Assembly (NCBI GenBank): GCA_037013685.1
Contig: CM072884.1
Span: 6,262,001 to 6,326,000, forward strand
Reading direction: 5' to 3'
From: Acridotheres tristis
Lineage: Eukaryota > Chordata > Aves > Passeriformes > Sturnidae
Length of the DNA: 64,000 nucleotides
In this document: piece by piece, positions 1 to 12,339 of the stretch
Layout: each line of letters starts with the position of its first letter
Position numbering within the stretch: the stretch's first letter is position 1
Program-made: the position numbers and the translations under genes
The notes under the pieces: model-generated
The model's database searches: none
The model's input: the letters and a program-made list of their open reading frames with translations, nothing else
What the model was told of the DNA's origin: nothing

Positions 1-148
1 GACAATTTTTTTACCATCTTCTCTGAAATAGGTGATTCCCCTTGTAAGAATCCCATGGTTATGGCCAGAGACAGAAAACATTTTGCACCAAGCAAATCTT
101 CATATCAAAGAAAAGCAATGACTTGGCTCTCCTCAACAGATTTTTTTG

Positions 149-170
149 GCATGTCTATTTTTAGACATGC
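149..170. repeat. Perfect 9-bp inverted repeat
   Basis: GCATGTCTA at 149-157 and its exact complement TAGACATGC at 162-170 enclose a TTTT loop. A G-T wobble could add one pair. The stem is too short for a microRNA precursor. It is recorded as a small structural element with no assigned function. Confidence 0.6.
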
Positions 171-1139
171 TTTTGAAAATTTAAGTATCTTTTGAGGAAA
201 CCGAAATAATTAGCAGGATGCTGATAGTAATTCACAAAATATATCTAATTACATTATTTTATGTATTCATTAGTATAAAATGTTGAACTTGGTAAAAAAA
301 TGAAAACTGTCCAAACTTCTAGGCTACCTATGAATTCAGCAAGATTTGGCAGGACAACAGAAACCAACAAAATAAATGTTAACTGCTGTGATCAGCCCAT
401 TATTTAAAGTCTCATGGTACTCTCAAAAGCCCAGAAAACAGAGAAAAATGAGCAAATCACTCTTAAAGCTAATGCTCCCTAAAGGCAAGAAGAAAATAGT
501 ATCTGGAAAAGAAGCTGGGGAGAGTAAAAATGGTTGTTCATACTTCTTAACTAGTAAGTTCCAGCTGATTTTCATAGTGCTTTAAAAGAAAAACCAAACC
601 AACTTTTAACATAATTATAAGCTTTTTTTTTAATGCTCCTCTAACTTATATTGGTTTTAGCAATTATTATTAGATGTCTATAATAATATACAATATTATT
701 GTTTTACACCAATAATACAAAATTTTCTTGACATAATGCATAATATTATGACAGGAAGATTTTAAATCCTTGAAGGAGTAGAAGACATCCAGTTTCCCCA
801 TCTTTTCATTACTGAAGTAACACTATTATTTGCTCTTCTATCTATTAACATTTAAATTTGAGAGATGACCAGTTTACCCAAGTGTCAGGATAGATGACTA
901 ATTTAATAAGCTAAATATAGCTGAGATAAGCTAAATTTCTGAATCACAGATTTACTGAAGTAATTAAACTACTACAATGTATAAGAAAAATATGTGGATA
1001 CATTAATTCACTCACTGTGCCTGATTTGACAGATTGCATGTGAATACACCTTCACTTTACTGATTTCAAAATTATTTGGAGCACACATCTCATGCCAATA
1101 TCCAGATCAGACAGGAATTTTAGCCTTCAAAACGCCTCA

Positions 1140-1400
1140 AACATGACTAAGCAACATCAAATGCTCCCAGCTAGAGGCAGGCCTGGAGTAATTATGAAGT
1201 AGCTGCTAATTAGGAGCTGTCCAGCGCCTGCTTGATCCCAGCTCAACCTTCACTGCCCTCCCAGCCAAGCTACAAACTGCAAACAGGGGGAAAGGGGAAG
1301 GCACCAAAGAGTCGGGTGGTTTAGTGTAAATGGGTTAATTGCATTACTTAATTAGTGGCTTGTTATTACTTTTTTCTTGTTTTTACTTAGCGTTAGGATT
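1140..1400. promoter_or_regulatory. Cluster of homeodomain-type TAATTA motifs
   Basis: TAATTA occurs at 1189-1194, 1207-1212 (inside the palindrome CTAATTAG) and 1349-1354, with a GGTTAATTG nearby at about 1334-1342. TAATTA is the core site of many homeodomain proteins. The segment 1195-1310 between the motifs is richer in G and C than its surroundings. This density resembles developmental enhancers in vertebrate gene deserts, but TAATTA is also frequent by chance in AT-rich DNA. Conservation was not tested, so the regulatory reading is an inference. Confidence 0.25.
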
Positions 1401-1849
1401 GAAAACACAAAGGAGACAAATTTCCTGTGTTCGGACTTGGTTGTTTATTAAATCTTATCTAATGTACAGAGAGTTTTGTAACACTTTTAGTTACCAGCTA
1501 AAAGAGAGCAAAATGGAGGTGAATCTAGTTAGTTGCAAGGTCTTTTAAAGCTAAACAGTTTAATAAAGAACTAATAGATATATTATTTATACTTTTGACT
1601 TAATAACTAAACTTTTGTGGCTCGCAGTGCAGCACTAATTATTTAATTTAAAACTACTACTTGAAATCACAAAGAAGGAAGAAGAGACAACACCCAAGCA
1701 CTTCCATCTTGTCCCATAGCTATTACTATATTCTAAAAACCCTAAATTCAAAACCCTTTGCCATGTGAAATTGCACACTCCTATTTTAACTACACACCTG
1801 TGATTCTAACTCCATCAGTCATATTTGGAAGCCTTCTCCAAGGCCCCAA

Positions 1850-2340
1850 GTCAAAAGCAGTGTTCTCCAGGGGGTCCAGTGTCAGAAAGCACAGAAAGCC
1901 CAAAAATCCCAGGTTTGTGGGTTCCAACACTTTAATGGCAGGGTCGTTCTTTATAAAAACACCTTCATCCCCAAATACCCACGGCTATCTGCTCTGGGCT
2001 GGGGATGAAGTGCACCACAGATGCTGAGACAGCAGAGCTGGCAGCCCTGGTGCAGGAGGATGCTCCAGCAGAGTCCCCAGCAGATGCCTGGCCCAGGTCA
2101 GGAGCACAGCTGCTCGTGGCAAGGCTTCAGCTGACTCTGGGCAGCTCTGGGTTCCTATTAGCCTCCACTTAATCCCAGGCAAAACCTGGCCCTGCAAGGC
2201 GATGCACCTGAGCTAATAAGCTCCTTCTGGATCCAAAACACAGAGGGAACAGGGGGACGAGCCAGCAGGAGCCAGCCTGGGTCCTGCTGGCATGGAAGGG
2301 AGCCAGCACTAATAAGCTGAGCCCATATGACAGCTTTCCT
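1850..2340. other. GC-richer block of unknown nature
   Basis: This block is visibly richer in G and C than its flanks. It carries overlapping short open frames, mainly on the minus strand (70, 112 and 62 codons between 1985 and 2496), none with a recognisable domain. The decamer CTAATAAGCT occurs twice, near 2212 and 2310. There is no CR1 tail and no clear LTR end. It could be an old repeat I do not recognise, a conserved non-coding element or an unannotated exon. Confidence 0.35.
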
Positions 2341-2542
2341 GCTGGGCTGTGCTGCACATCCCAACAGTGTGGGTATTTTCAAGGTTTTTTCCATTATCCG
2401 CTGTTTTCTTGCTGACTGCCTGGCATGCCACCGCATTAGTCTGGCCCTAAAACAGCAAACTGTGAGGGGAAAAATATGGAAAGGTCTCCTACACATATAA
2501 TTTGGCTGCTCCTGGCATTAAGGAAGAAAGATTTGGGCATTT

Positions 2543-2593
2543 AAAAAAAAAAAAAACAAACAAACATGTTTTGTTGTTTGGTTTGTTTTTTTT
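2543..2593. repeat. A-rich/T-rich inverted low-complexity tract
   Basis: A run of 14 A (2543-2556) followed by CAAA units runs into ATG, then into TTG/TTTG units and a run of 8 T (2586-2593). The two halves are close to reverse complements, so the tract could fold into an imperfect hairpin with arms of about 20 bases. Confidence 0.6.
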
Positions 2594-3225
2594 CCCTGTG
2601 ATTGCGTATTTCAGCATTTTGGAAGTTGCTCCTGCCTGTAGCATGCATTTAATACCATTTTAAAAAGAAAATGTATAATACTCCAGTGTATGAAAAATAT
2701 TAATGGCATTTTCATTTTATGTTATGCTTAAAGTAATCCGTACATTAAATGAGTTTATATCAAACATGCTCTGGTGAATTAAAAACTTTTCCATGAGGAA
2801 ATACATATTTTGTAGAAAATGTATCACAATCGTCTTATTTCTAAGATTATAAAACTGTTAAAAACCTGCCACAACTTCTGTTTTATTTTTACTTTGAAGG
2901 AAATATAGTGGGTTTCCTTTACTGGAATACAATCTTGAGGTAAGCACACAAGATATGCCAACTCATCTTTTAAATCTTATAAGTCTCTATCTGAACTATA
3001 AACTTTTTTGTTATTGTTGTTGTTTTATGGTGAAGTTGATGCAATTAATGCCTGGAAATCCAGTTTACTCACAATAGATTTTAGAACAGATATATTTCTT
3101 TTGTAAGTCATATGCAGCTGAGTTCAAATTTATACTTTTCCCCGAATATGAAATTATTGTACTGCATGCTTCAGTGCTCAACACTCCTATTTTCATCATG
3201 GGGTGAGGCTTTGGTAACAAACAAG

Positions 3226-3490
3226 ACTAAATAGTCTCAAGTTGTGCCACAAGAAACTTAGATCAGGCATTAGGAAAAAATTTCTTCACCAGAAAGGTTG
3301 TCAAGAATTGGAACAGGCTGCCAAGGGAGAGGGGTGAATCCTGAGGTCCTAAATACCATTCCTGAAGGTATTTTAAAGATGTCACTTTTGGACATGGTTT
3401 ATGGTGGACACAGCAACGCTGAGTTAATGCTTGGACTCCATCATCTTAAAGGTCTTTATCACCCCCAAATGATTCTATGGTTTTGATTCC
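3226..3490 (+). mobile_element. CR1 LINE, 5'-truncated 3' end
   Basis: The sequence follows the avian CR1 3' region in order. It starts with 'caagttgtgccac', then 'cattaggaaaaaatttctt', 'ggaacaggctgcc', a 'gacatggttta' stretch, 'ggactccat..atcttaaagg', and ends in 'gattctatgg' plus a further 'gattcc'. The ending is a remnant of the ATTCTATG-type tail. CR1 elements move by target-primed reverse transcription and are usually cut short at the 5' end, as here. The 62-codon frame at 3298-3486 is leftover element sequence, not a gene. The 5' limit is set by eye. Confidence 0.9.
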
Positions 3491-3849
3491 CTATTTTGAA
3501 AGGAGACTAAAGCAATCTAAAAACAAGTCCCTGTGGAGAAGTATTACAGAAATGTATAGCATATGCAATATCCACAGTTCTGCAGAAGACCAGGGAAGCA
3601 GATGAGGAATGACAGCAAACCTTGCAACTTACAGCCTTCTGTTAGCATATTTGTTATTCCAAAGTTATTTCATTTATACTCCTATAAGAACTTCCACTCA
3701 GCCTTCAAGAGGCAATTTCAATATACAAGGAAAAGCCCACCTTCAAAGTCAAGAGGGACTCCCAGGTAGTTTCATACAAACTCTCCTTTCTGCCAACAAG
3801 GTCTATTTGAGTTAAAATTCAGAAAAATCTTAAAGCCAGGGGAAACAAC

Positions 3850-4010
3850 TGTAGTCTACACAGACAGCACCACAGAACACAGAACAATTGCTATAAAAGG
3901 GATATTTTGTCCCCTCCCTTGATCAACTGTGAGTGTGGACTGTTCTCAGACTGCAGTTAAATAAATTCCATTTCTGGAGCACCCTGTAACTGTTCTGTCC
4001 CCTTTCCAAT
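3850..4010 (+). mobile_element. Possible LTR fragment (TATA to poly-A signal)
   Basis: TATAAAAGG at 3892-3900 is followed 68 bases later by AATAAA at 3960-3965. The space between is rich in C and T, and a T/C-rich segment follows. This order and spacing resemble the U3-R boundary and poly-A signal of avian endogenous retrovirus LTRs. I could not define TG..CA ends or a target-site duplication, and no matching second copy was seen in the window. Chance occurrence in AT-rich DNA is a real alternative. Confidence 0.25.
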
Positions 4011-5638
4011 TTCTTAAGTCTTTTAAAAGTAGATATTGAAAAGTAAGTAGATTATGACAGTGACATTACCTTCCTAATTTCCATCTACCAGCCTTCAGCT
4101 TGTATATCATGTAATAAAAGCTGTGTCAGAGGCTCACAGTGGGTCATCCAGCAGAACAGTAAAAATCTGCCTCATTGGATGAGACACTTGATGGAACTCC
4201 AAGGTGCTGAGTAACCCAGAAAGGAAGAGGTAAACTACTCAGACTGAGCAGTTTGTTTCTTTTATTGTCATCTATACCCTTTATTGACAAGCCAGGAGAA
4301 AATCCAAGATCTGGCCTTTTTTCCCTTAGCAATTCTTATAGTAAAATGCCAAGATCAAAACTTCTGATTTCTGCACAGGTCTTCTGTGTCTCTTTTCTCC
4401 CAAATCCCTCTCAGCTGCCCTTGAGGTGGTTCACATTAAAATGGCATCATGTCCACATCACCTCTCCCAACTCTGCTGCTGTGAAAACAGATTTCAAAGC
4501 CACATCTGGCACCAGAGGGTTTGCCCAGACCTGCAGGACAGTTCCAAGGTGTGTCCCTCAACCCTGCACACTTGCAGACCACCACATCTTGCTGGGGATG
4601 ACTTCCCAGTGCTTGGGGCTCCATCTTTTGTCCTCAGACGTATGTGGATAGATTGCTCCTTTGAGATTTGCTTCCTCCTTGGAGGCTGAGCAAATTTCAC
4701 ATGATCCTGGGGTTTCAGCAACAAGAAAAACCTGTTACAGAAATTACTGATGACAAACCACAAGGGCCCTGTGGCCCATCAGTGATTCAATTTTCAGGAC
4801 ATGTTATTACAGTTGCAAGATTATCTTGCCTTGATAGACCAACCTAAGACTTCAGTATTTGTGATCACCACAAATATGTCTAGGTTTTCAACTTCTACAG
4901 TTGTTTCCTAGAATTTTATTTCTCATTTTAGCTTGCCCAGTTTTCTAGACACCTTTATCATCTGTGTGTACATGTAATTCAGGCTATTTAAGAAATACAA
5001 TCATTTTATCAGCAGCTCTGAAATATCCATTAAATAAATGCATGGTAAAAGACCTCGACTCACACTTCTCTAAAAATCAGCTGTATGATAGTCCATTCCT
5101 TTCAGTCCAGCCAGCTTTGGTTTCAGTACTATACCTGTTTCTGACTAAGCTAGAATGCCACTAGGCTTGGGTAACAACCTCGTGGCATAAAACACGGTGT
5201 TGAAGAAGTAATAAACCATACTTAGCATTAAAAAAAAAAATTACCACCACTTCGTGATTTTCTGAAAGTAGATCTACACAAACCATGAAAATACATACTT
5301 ATACATGACATGTAAAACAATGTTATTGTATAATTAGGATAAAAAAACCTGAATTTCAGTTACAGCATATTACATGTGGGAGACTATTGACAATGTAAAT
5401 CCCTGCAGGGAGGGATTTGTAAAATTCCCATTACAGCCCAAGGTGCACTGCTGTTCACACAGAGAGGGATTTCCTAGAGCTGAAATAAAACCACATTTAC
5501 CTTTGGCTGCCACAGGGGTAAGTGCTAATTCAACATAAGTGAGGGTTTCATTTGTTTGCTATGTTTGTCAGAAAGGTACAGGCACACCTGTTACACTGTG
5601 AAATATAGGAATTCTGCTTCACTTTTACACACAACTCA

Positions 5639-5668
5639 AGGGGACATTAAAGATCATCTAGTTCCAAT
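5639..5668 (-). mobile_element. Short CR1-like scrap
   Basis: 'gggacattaaagatcatcta' followed by 'gttcc' matches the terminal phrase of minus-oriented avian CR1 copies (also present at 19795-19820) with one or two changes. Only about 30 bases are recognisable, with no octamer tail beside them, so chance or heavy decay cannot be excluded. Confidence 0.35.
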
Positions 5669-6375
5669 GGAAGATAAAGACGTAAAATAACAGCTTTAGT
5701 GCTCACTGTGAAAAGCTTCAGAACCAGTTGAGATGACAATGAAGCCACTGGTGTCTGTTCTAAAAGAGCTTATTAATATGGTAATTTGCAGTACACAAAA
5801 TGATCATTGATACATCAGACAAGGATGAGTGCACAACACTGAAATCACAAGTTAAATTTACTATGACCTGGTCACATATTTTCCTATTTCCAGTTGCAAG
5901 ACATTTGAATTTGACCCAAAAACAAAAAGAAAATATTTTAGTATTTTTCCTTTGCATTAGTTCAGTGCCTGGAAAACAGGCTACTGTGGCAATGTGACCA
6001 GTGACATTCAGGTGACAGAGGTGAGGGTAATATAAGGATCTCTGCAGACTGTAACGACAGCAATGGCACATAAAATAGACTGAGAAAAACAGAAAAATTG
6101 ATCCATCAAGGCAACAGAGCCTCTTCCACAAATCAGCCTGCTAATGAAGGATTTGCTAAAGCTCAGACTAAGTTTATGTTCTGTCCATGTTGGAAATTAA
6201 CACATTGACCTTCTAAGCCGGGATCATCCATGCAAAACTAAAGTGTCACCAAGGTCAACAATTACACACATGCACAGCAGCTGCACTATCATTCTTAGTA
6301 TTTGTCTCCTGACATAGGAAAGTGTTAAACTATCCTGTGATGTGAGAGCTGCAGAACTGCTGGAAGCAAAATCAT

Positions 6376-6394
6376 AAAAAAAAAAAAAAAAAAA
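6376..6394. repeat. Poly-A run (19)
   Basis: A continuous run of 19 A. No LINE or SINE body was recognised next to it, so I cannot tell whether it is a retroposon tail or simple expansion. Confidence 0.8.
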
Positions 6395-9300
6395 TCAGTT
6401 GTTTTCAAAGCCTCAAACCAGTAAACAATTGTTGCATTTCAATTGTACAACAATAAACTGATTTAATTTATTCCATATATATGTTTTTAAAGAGTTTGAT
6501 ATTAAAAATAATGAATAATTAACATAAATGAAGCAGTAATTACTCTTTTTCTGCCTTTCACGTTTACCATAATAATCTATTACAAAAACCATCAGTGAAA
6601 AGCAATAAATATAATCTCACTTCATTTTGCTGATCAACAGCAATCAGTTAATGGGTTATCATATGAGATACAATCGACAGAACAGGAAATTTAAAGAGAG
6701 ATGTTTATTGCTACTGAGTACTTCTATTGATATTTTAAATTTATAATTAGAATAACAACTCATTTGCCTTTCATCATAAAAGCAGAAAGCATCAGTCTTG
6801 CTTTTAGACTTCCAGGTGTAAAAAACCCATAATTTTGTTGTGACAGAACTTGCAGGAAGACTAATTTCCCCACCTACTTTAACACAAAAAAATGCCCCGA
6901 AATACTAGCCTTTAAAAAGTGTTCAAATTTAAAAAGAGAGATATTTCAACAGTGTCAAGCAAAGAAATAAAATGTCAAGCGCTAAATGAAAAACAAAATC
7001 TCATATTGTCCATGCAGGAAGGATTTCAATAGGGTTTTTACATTATTCTACATACCATGGACTTTATCCAGAAAGATATTTATGCATATTTCTAATCTTA
7101 TTAAAGGCTTACTCACTGATGGGCTCATTGTGTTTCAAGATGTGCTTTTTTTTCTCCTGTCATGATTCCTTTAGAGTTCTACTTTATAGATAAAATATAA
7201 AAATTACAGTATAAGTAGCCTAATAGGATGCTCCATCTGTGACACTGACATAATAAGGTGTTTCAGAAGATATAAGAAAGTCTCAAGGGGAGATTTCTTC
7301 CCAACTCCAGGCAGCTAGCAGATGTCGTTCTTTCTCTTCAAAAAAAAGTTAAGTCTCGTTTTTGAAATTAAACGTGTTCTTGTCTGTTTCATTTTCCCTT
7401 CAAAACCATTCTTTTTGAAAATTGCTATAAAATTTATTAAATTCTGTTTCTTAGAACTACGACATGTAAAATGTAAAACAAAACAAAACCACAATCCCCA
7501 AAAAGAATTGACAAGATCAGGATTTAAGAACAGCAGAAGAGAAAAGAAAAATCTACATTTTTGTGTTCCTTCTGGGAGGAACAGGTCTTGGTCTCGCTGA
7601 GAAGTATAAAGAGTTATCCTAAGTAAAAGTGGGAGAATGCTGTAGAAATTGTGTAATTTACTGAAATGGCATTACATAGGCAGCAATTGGCAGAAAACAA
7701 CCTCAGTATTATTGAAAATAAAAACCAGATACTGAAAGCTAAACCAAAGCTTAAAAATGTACTCTTAATTTTTTATCATATGTTTTGGACAACATCTTGA
7801 AAACTTCTGTTGTTTACAGAACTCTGACACCTTCTGAACATCCCTCACTCCATAAATACAGCTAAGTATTAAGTATATAAGAAATTTAAACATATTTGTA
7901 CAACTAGACCACTTGTAAATATAAAAATGTTTTAAATACCCTAAATTCTACAGCAACCTCAGTATTATACACTTCAAATTGTACTGTTGATTATCATTTG
8001 CTGGATGCATCAAGATTTTCCTAAAACTGTACACAGCCCACAAACCATAGAAGTGTATTCCTTGTCTCATCTACTACCACATCAGTTTAGATATTATTTT
8101 CTACCAGCTCTAAATTTGGTTTCCCATACCAGTTCCAGTCTGGATCAATTTTTTAGGAGGCATTTAGGAACGACCTATAGAACTACCAGTACCATGCTAA
8201 AAGGAAGTGTGAATTAAGGGACCCTGTGAGGAATTATCAATCACCAAAAAAAAATGAGACAAACCCTAGTGACAGGAAGTACATGGTGTAGAGGAGCTGT
8301 AGTGAAATGATGCAGGGCACATAAAACATCTGCCTGTGGAAGCTGCAGCACCTCCCAAGCCTTGCCTGTGAGCCCACTCAAAGAACTTGAGCAAAGATGA
8401 GCATGAGAAGTTATTCCTTGTCATTTGACCTACTTGATCTTCTAATTAGCATTTGGTAATTGGCTGGAAAAAGTCCAATTTCTTGCCCAGTAGATGCTTC
8501 TTAAGGTATGCTGACTGCTTTGGGTTAACGCCTGGGAACATGGCAATCTGTACTGTGTGATTTAGGAATACAAATCTCACTGTAATTAAGTGGAATCCAA
8601 ATACCTAACAGTTACGGATTTTTGATCATTCCAAACGTTACACCACATTGCAAAGGATGACATGAAAAAGCTGCCAGAGTAACTCCAAAGAAGAAGCAAA
8701 CAAAGGAGAGAGATCTTGCTCTCCCCCTTTCTGCATTTTAGAAGTAACAGATCATCAAACCTAAAACAGTCAGTAAAAGTTTAATAGAGAGGGGAAAGAA
8801 GCGAACATAAGTGCACCTGAAACCGATTTTAAACTAAGTAGTTTTAAGAATAAGTTTTAATTTTAAAATAGCAAGAATGTTCTGAACAAAAACCAAAAAC
8901 AATCTAAACCCAACAAGGATAATGGAAAAGGAAAATCTAGATAATACCATAAAACCACTTGACTGGCAACTCTGACATTCTACTGTGCAAATCTCAATCT
9001 GAAGGAGCATCCCCAGGCATGCCATCAAATCTGAAAAAACTCCAGTTGAATGAAGCCTCATCTGACCCTGGAGCATCAGTTCAGCTGAGGAAATAACACA
9101 AAATACAGGCAAGTACCTATTCTAACACATTTTTTTGAAGGTGGTCAATAGTTTTGATTTTTTTTTTTCCCCCCCACAAAAGGCATCCCAATGCTTAGCC
9201 ATGATGAATATTGTAGGGCTCCATAAGAACCTTTAAAGCAATGCTTCAGTCTCAACAAGAAATTGGTGACTAGGAGTAGTGTGGATGCTGCATCCCTTTA

Positions 9301-10542
9301 ACTGAACCGAGGTGGCAGCATTAACTGGTAAACAAGTAATTATATTGTCACACTGAAAAGAAGTAACAAGTCTGAAAAGTCAAATAACAAGTGGACTGCA
9401 ATTTCAGTGGTACCAGTCACGAAGTTTGAATTTCAGTGAAGGTTGATTTGATAATGGAAGGGTAACTGCATCCTTCCAGTTTCATTAAAAAATGTAAAGA
9501 AAAGCCTTTCTGGAGATAGAGAAGTGTTTTCTACTGAATCTTATCTGCTGCAAAGTTCTTATTAAGGATGAGGATTTGAGGTCAATCCTCTAGTTTCAGG
9601 AAGTTAATCGAGTGATTAAGCTTTGACTAAAAATTTCAGGGATAAAGTTCTTCCAACTGAGCTTAACCTCAGCATGTGTGATGGAATTAAAACTTACTAA
9701 ATCCTCACTTGCCAGGAAGACTTGAGTTTGAAACAAAACTGATGAATGTTGCTACCACCTCAACCTTGCACCATATATAATTAACACAGTGACAGGTTAA
9801 TCATATTCAATTGCTTCTCCTGTTCTCAGTGGCTGCTATACAATATTTCAGAAAATAAAAGCAAATTTGGAACCTGTTCCTGAAAGTACAAATGTAAATA
9901 ATCACCTCAGCTCTGTTTTGCTCTACAGAATTTAATACATGTGTATTGACCTACCCACATGCATTCACTTGAAACTAATTAGATGCTAAATGTGCCAGGA
10001 AATTTGAGGTTCAGTCATGGCTTCTGACACAAATGTGTGCTATACTTTAAAACCTTTGCCTGAAAGATACTAGGTGAGCACAAAAAATAATACTGAGTCC
10101 CATTTAACATCAGCTAATAAAAATTTCTGAAAAAGGGAAAAAAAATAAAAGGGGAAGAATTTTCCAAAGCATAAAAAAAAGTTCCTTACATATCCTTCAG
10201 ACATTTTTATGTTTTGTTGTTTTCTCAGAAAAATATTCAAGCACACCACAACATTACTTGTGACTTAGTTATAATCACACTACATGCAAAGAGAATTATA
10301 ATGTTAGGTCTGAACACTGTGACCCATAATGACTGGTGTTACTGTGGTTCAAATCAGTGAGTGGAGAGAAGTGGTTCTGTCCCACAGGGACAACCACAAG
10401 CCAGGCTCTTCAAAGAGTCAATTTCAAACAGTTCAAAATTTGATGTAGGAGCAGATTTCAGAAAAAACTTTAGAAAACTTCAGGAAAAAACGTTCAGATT
10501 ACACAGGCATTTGAAAACACTGAAAATCTTTCTGCTTTTGAG

Positions 10543-10635
10543 AAAAAAAACAAAACAACAAAAAAACAACACACAACCAAAAAAACTAACTCCCCCCCCA
10601 AAAAAAAAAAAAAAAGAAACCCAAACAACAAAACT
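10543..10635. repeat. A/C-rich low-complexity tract
   Basis: Nearly all A and C: A8, repeated CAAAACAAC-type units, C8 at 10592-10599, then A16 at 10600-10615 and a CCCAAACAAC end. G and T are almost absent. The opposite strand is correspondingly T/G-rich, which produces artefactual low-complexity frames there (at 10480-10700). Confidence 0.85.
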
Positions 10636-10639
10636 GTAA

Positions 10640-11570
10640 AGGAAACTTCCCAGTGTGACCATTCACAAGACTCTCTGACAGCCACACTCCCAAATGTCAC
10701 AGATTTTCATTGCTGGGACCAAAGCCCCTTCCCAGTGGTGGCCCCAGTGACCCTGTGTGTTCCCACTGGACTCCTCACTGACAGAGTCAGGCCAGGCTTC
10801 CTCACCAGCTCCATCCCAGGCTTCCCAAAGCAGAGCCTTTAACATCTCCTTTTATAAAGCTGCAATGAGACAGAAACAGCCCAAGCTGTTCCTCTGAGGA
10901 GAGATCCCAAAGGAACCCCTGGGCTTGTACACCCTCACAGTCCAAGCATGCCAAGGTCTCCCTCTTTTTCCAACTTCCCCCCTCCTGCTCTGTCTCCTGG
11001 CTGGTGACACCCATCTTTGTGCCCTCTGTTATCAGGACTTTTGTCTTGGGCTCCCATACCCAGAGCTCAAGTCTGCATCTCAATCTGCAGGTTAAAAATC
11101 AAAATACCAGCACCAAATATATTCCTCAGCAAAAACAAATACCCCAAACATGTTTAAAGGCTCCCTTATTAAAAATAAAGCTTATGTAGAGCTGGTTGAA
11201 GACACAGTTCCACTGCACTGTTGCAGCCATGTTTGCCTGAACCTGCACAAGCTGGAAGGAAAGTAATGAGCAGAACCAAACAAGACCTTGGTTTGTTTCC
11301 TTTTCTCACAATAACTTTCAACACAAAGAGCAGATGGATGAGCTGTCCCTGTGCAATTCCTTATACACAGAGCTGCTGAAGTTTCTGTGGGTTGCAGGCA
11401 CTGAGTGTGTGCCTTCCTGCCAGTCCCAGTTCAGCTCCCACTCCAGTTCTGCAGCAATGGTCAGGCCAAGGGATGATGCCATCTTCCAGTGCTCTGGAAG
11501 CCAGCAAGCCCTGCTGCCAGCAAGGCTACTTAGTTCAGGTTCTACACCCATAATCTTGTCTGAAGATAAA
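10640..11570. other. GC-richer stretch with overlapping open frames
   Basis: This stretch is richer in G and C than the sequence around it. It has open frames of 60 and 93 codons on the minus strand (10663-10845, 10802-11083), and later 77 and 100 codons on opposite strands around 11318-11636. None shows a domain, a signal peptide or credible splice junctions. Lower stop-codon density from higher GC explains the frames. It might be an old LTR or ERV-derived segment, or a conserved non-coding element; I do not recognise it. Confidence 0.35.
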
Positions 11571-12339
11571 ATGTCTGAAGCTACAATGCCTCCAACTACA
11601 AAGCAGTCTCACAGTGTGCAAGATTACTATATTTAGCTGTCCCCTTGTTCAATCCCTGAGCCTCTTGGCATATTTCCTGGCTGTGACATCTGCCTATTAA
11701 TATTAGACAGGAAAGCAGTCCAAAAGTAAAATTGTTTTAGGCCTCCAAGAGCAGTGTTGACCTTATTTCTAATACTACACAAGAACTTCTCTTCCACATC
11801 TACTTTAGATTCAGTGTGAAAGAAAACAATACCTATAAAACACAGTACAGCTTTACCTAGTAGCATAAAGAAATACATGGACCTAGAAAAAAAACAAAAC
11901 ACAAATACACAAAATTATCCCGTTGCCACTAAAAAACCCCAAAATTATTTTTGCATGCCATTTCTTACTGTTCTAATTCACTTCCCACTGTTCATAGTCT
12001 TCCTATAAATTAATGCATCTCAAAGTCAGCTCAGAGCTTCACACTTGTCTTAGCACAAAATCTTCCACCCCTGCTTTCCTCTTGCTGAGAGTTTCTTGTG
12101 ACTGTCAGGAGTCTTTCCCATATTCCCGTGCTCTGTCTTTGCACTTTCTTTTTCTGCCATGCCAAACACCAGAGAAGACATTTGGGAGAACAGATAAAAG
12201 GTGTTAAAGGGAATGCACTTGGACCACAACAGCATGGCTTGAGCAATGTCAGCAGAAATATTTTCAAGGCTTTATATTACATTATGGATGAGTGTCTTCA
12301 GTGATGTCAGATCATTATTGTTGTCAAGTGAATTGTTAC

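Larger units (their letters stand above)
1..3225. other. Unique AT-rich sequence, no gene seen
   Basis: No reading frame here has a recognisable domain, and no exon with credible splice sites could be picked out. The frames present are 60-112 codons and overlap on both strands. The stretch contains a short perfect hairpin (149-170), a group of TAATTA motifs (1189-1354), a GC-richer block (1850-2340) and an A-rich/T-rich inverted tract (2543-2593), each listed separately. The rest is AT-rich sequence without visible repeats. Confidence 0.6.

Noticed and set aside
4253..4651. 132-codon plus-strand open frame
   Set aside because: No family features, and overlapping frames on both strands through the same less AT-rich patch indicate low stop density.
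8220..8420. Segment with GC-richer words considered as a repeat edge
   Set aside because: No family phrase or internal repetition was recognised; it is indistinguishable from unique sequence.
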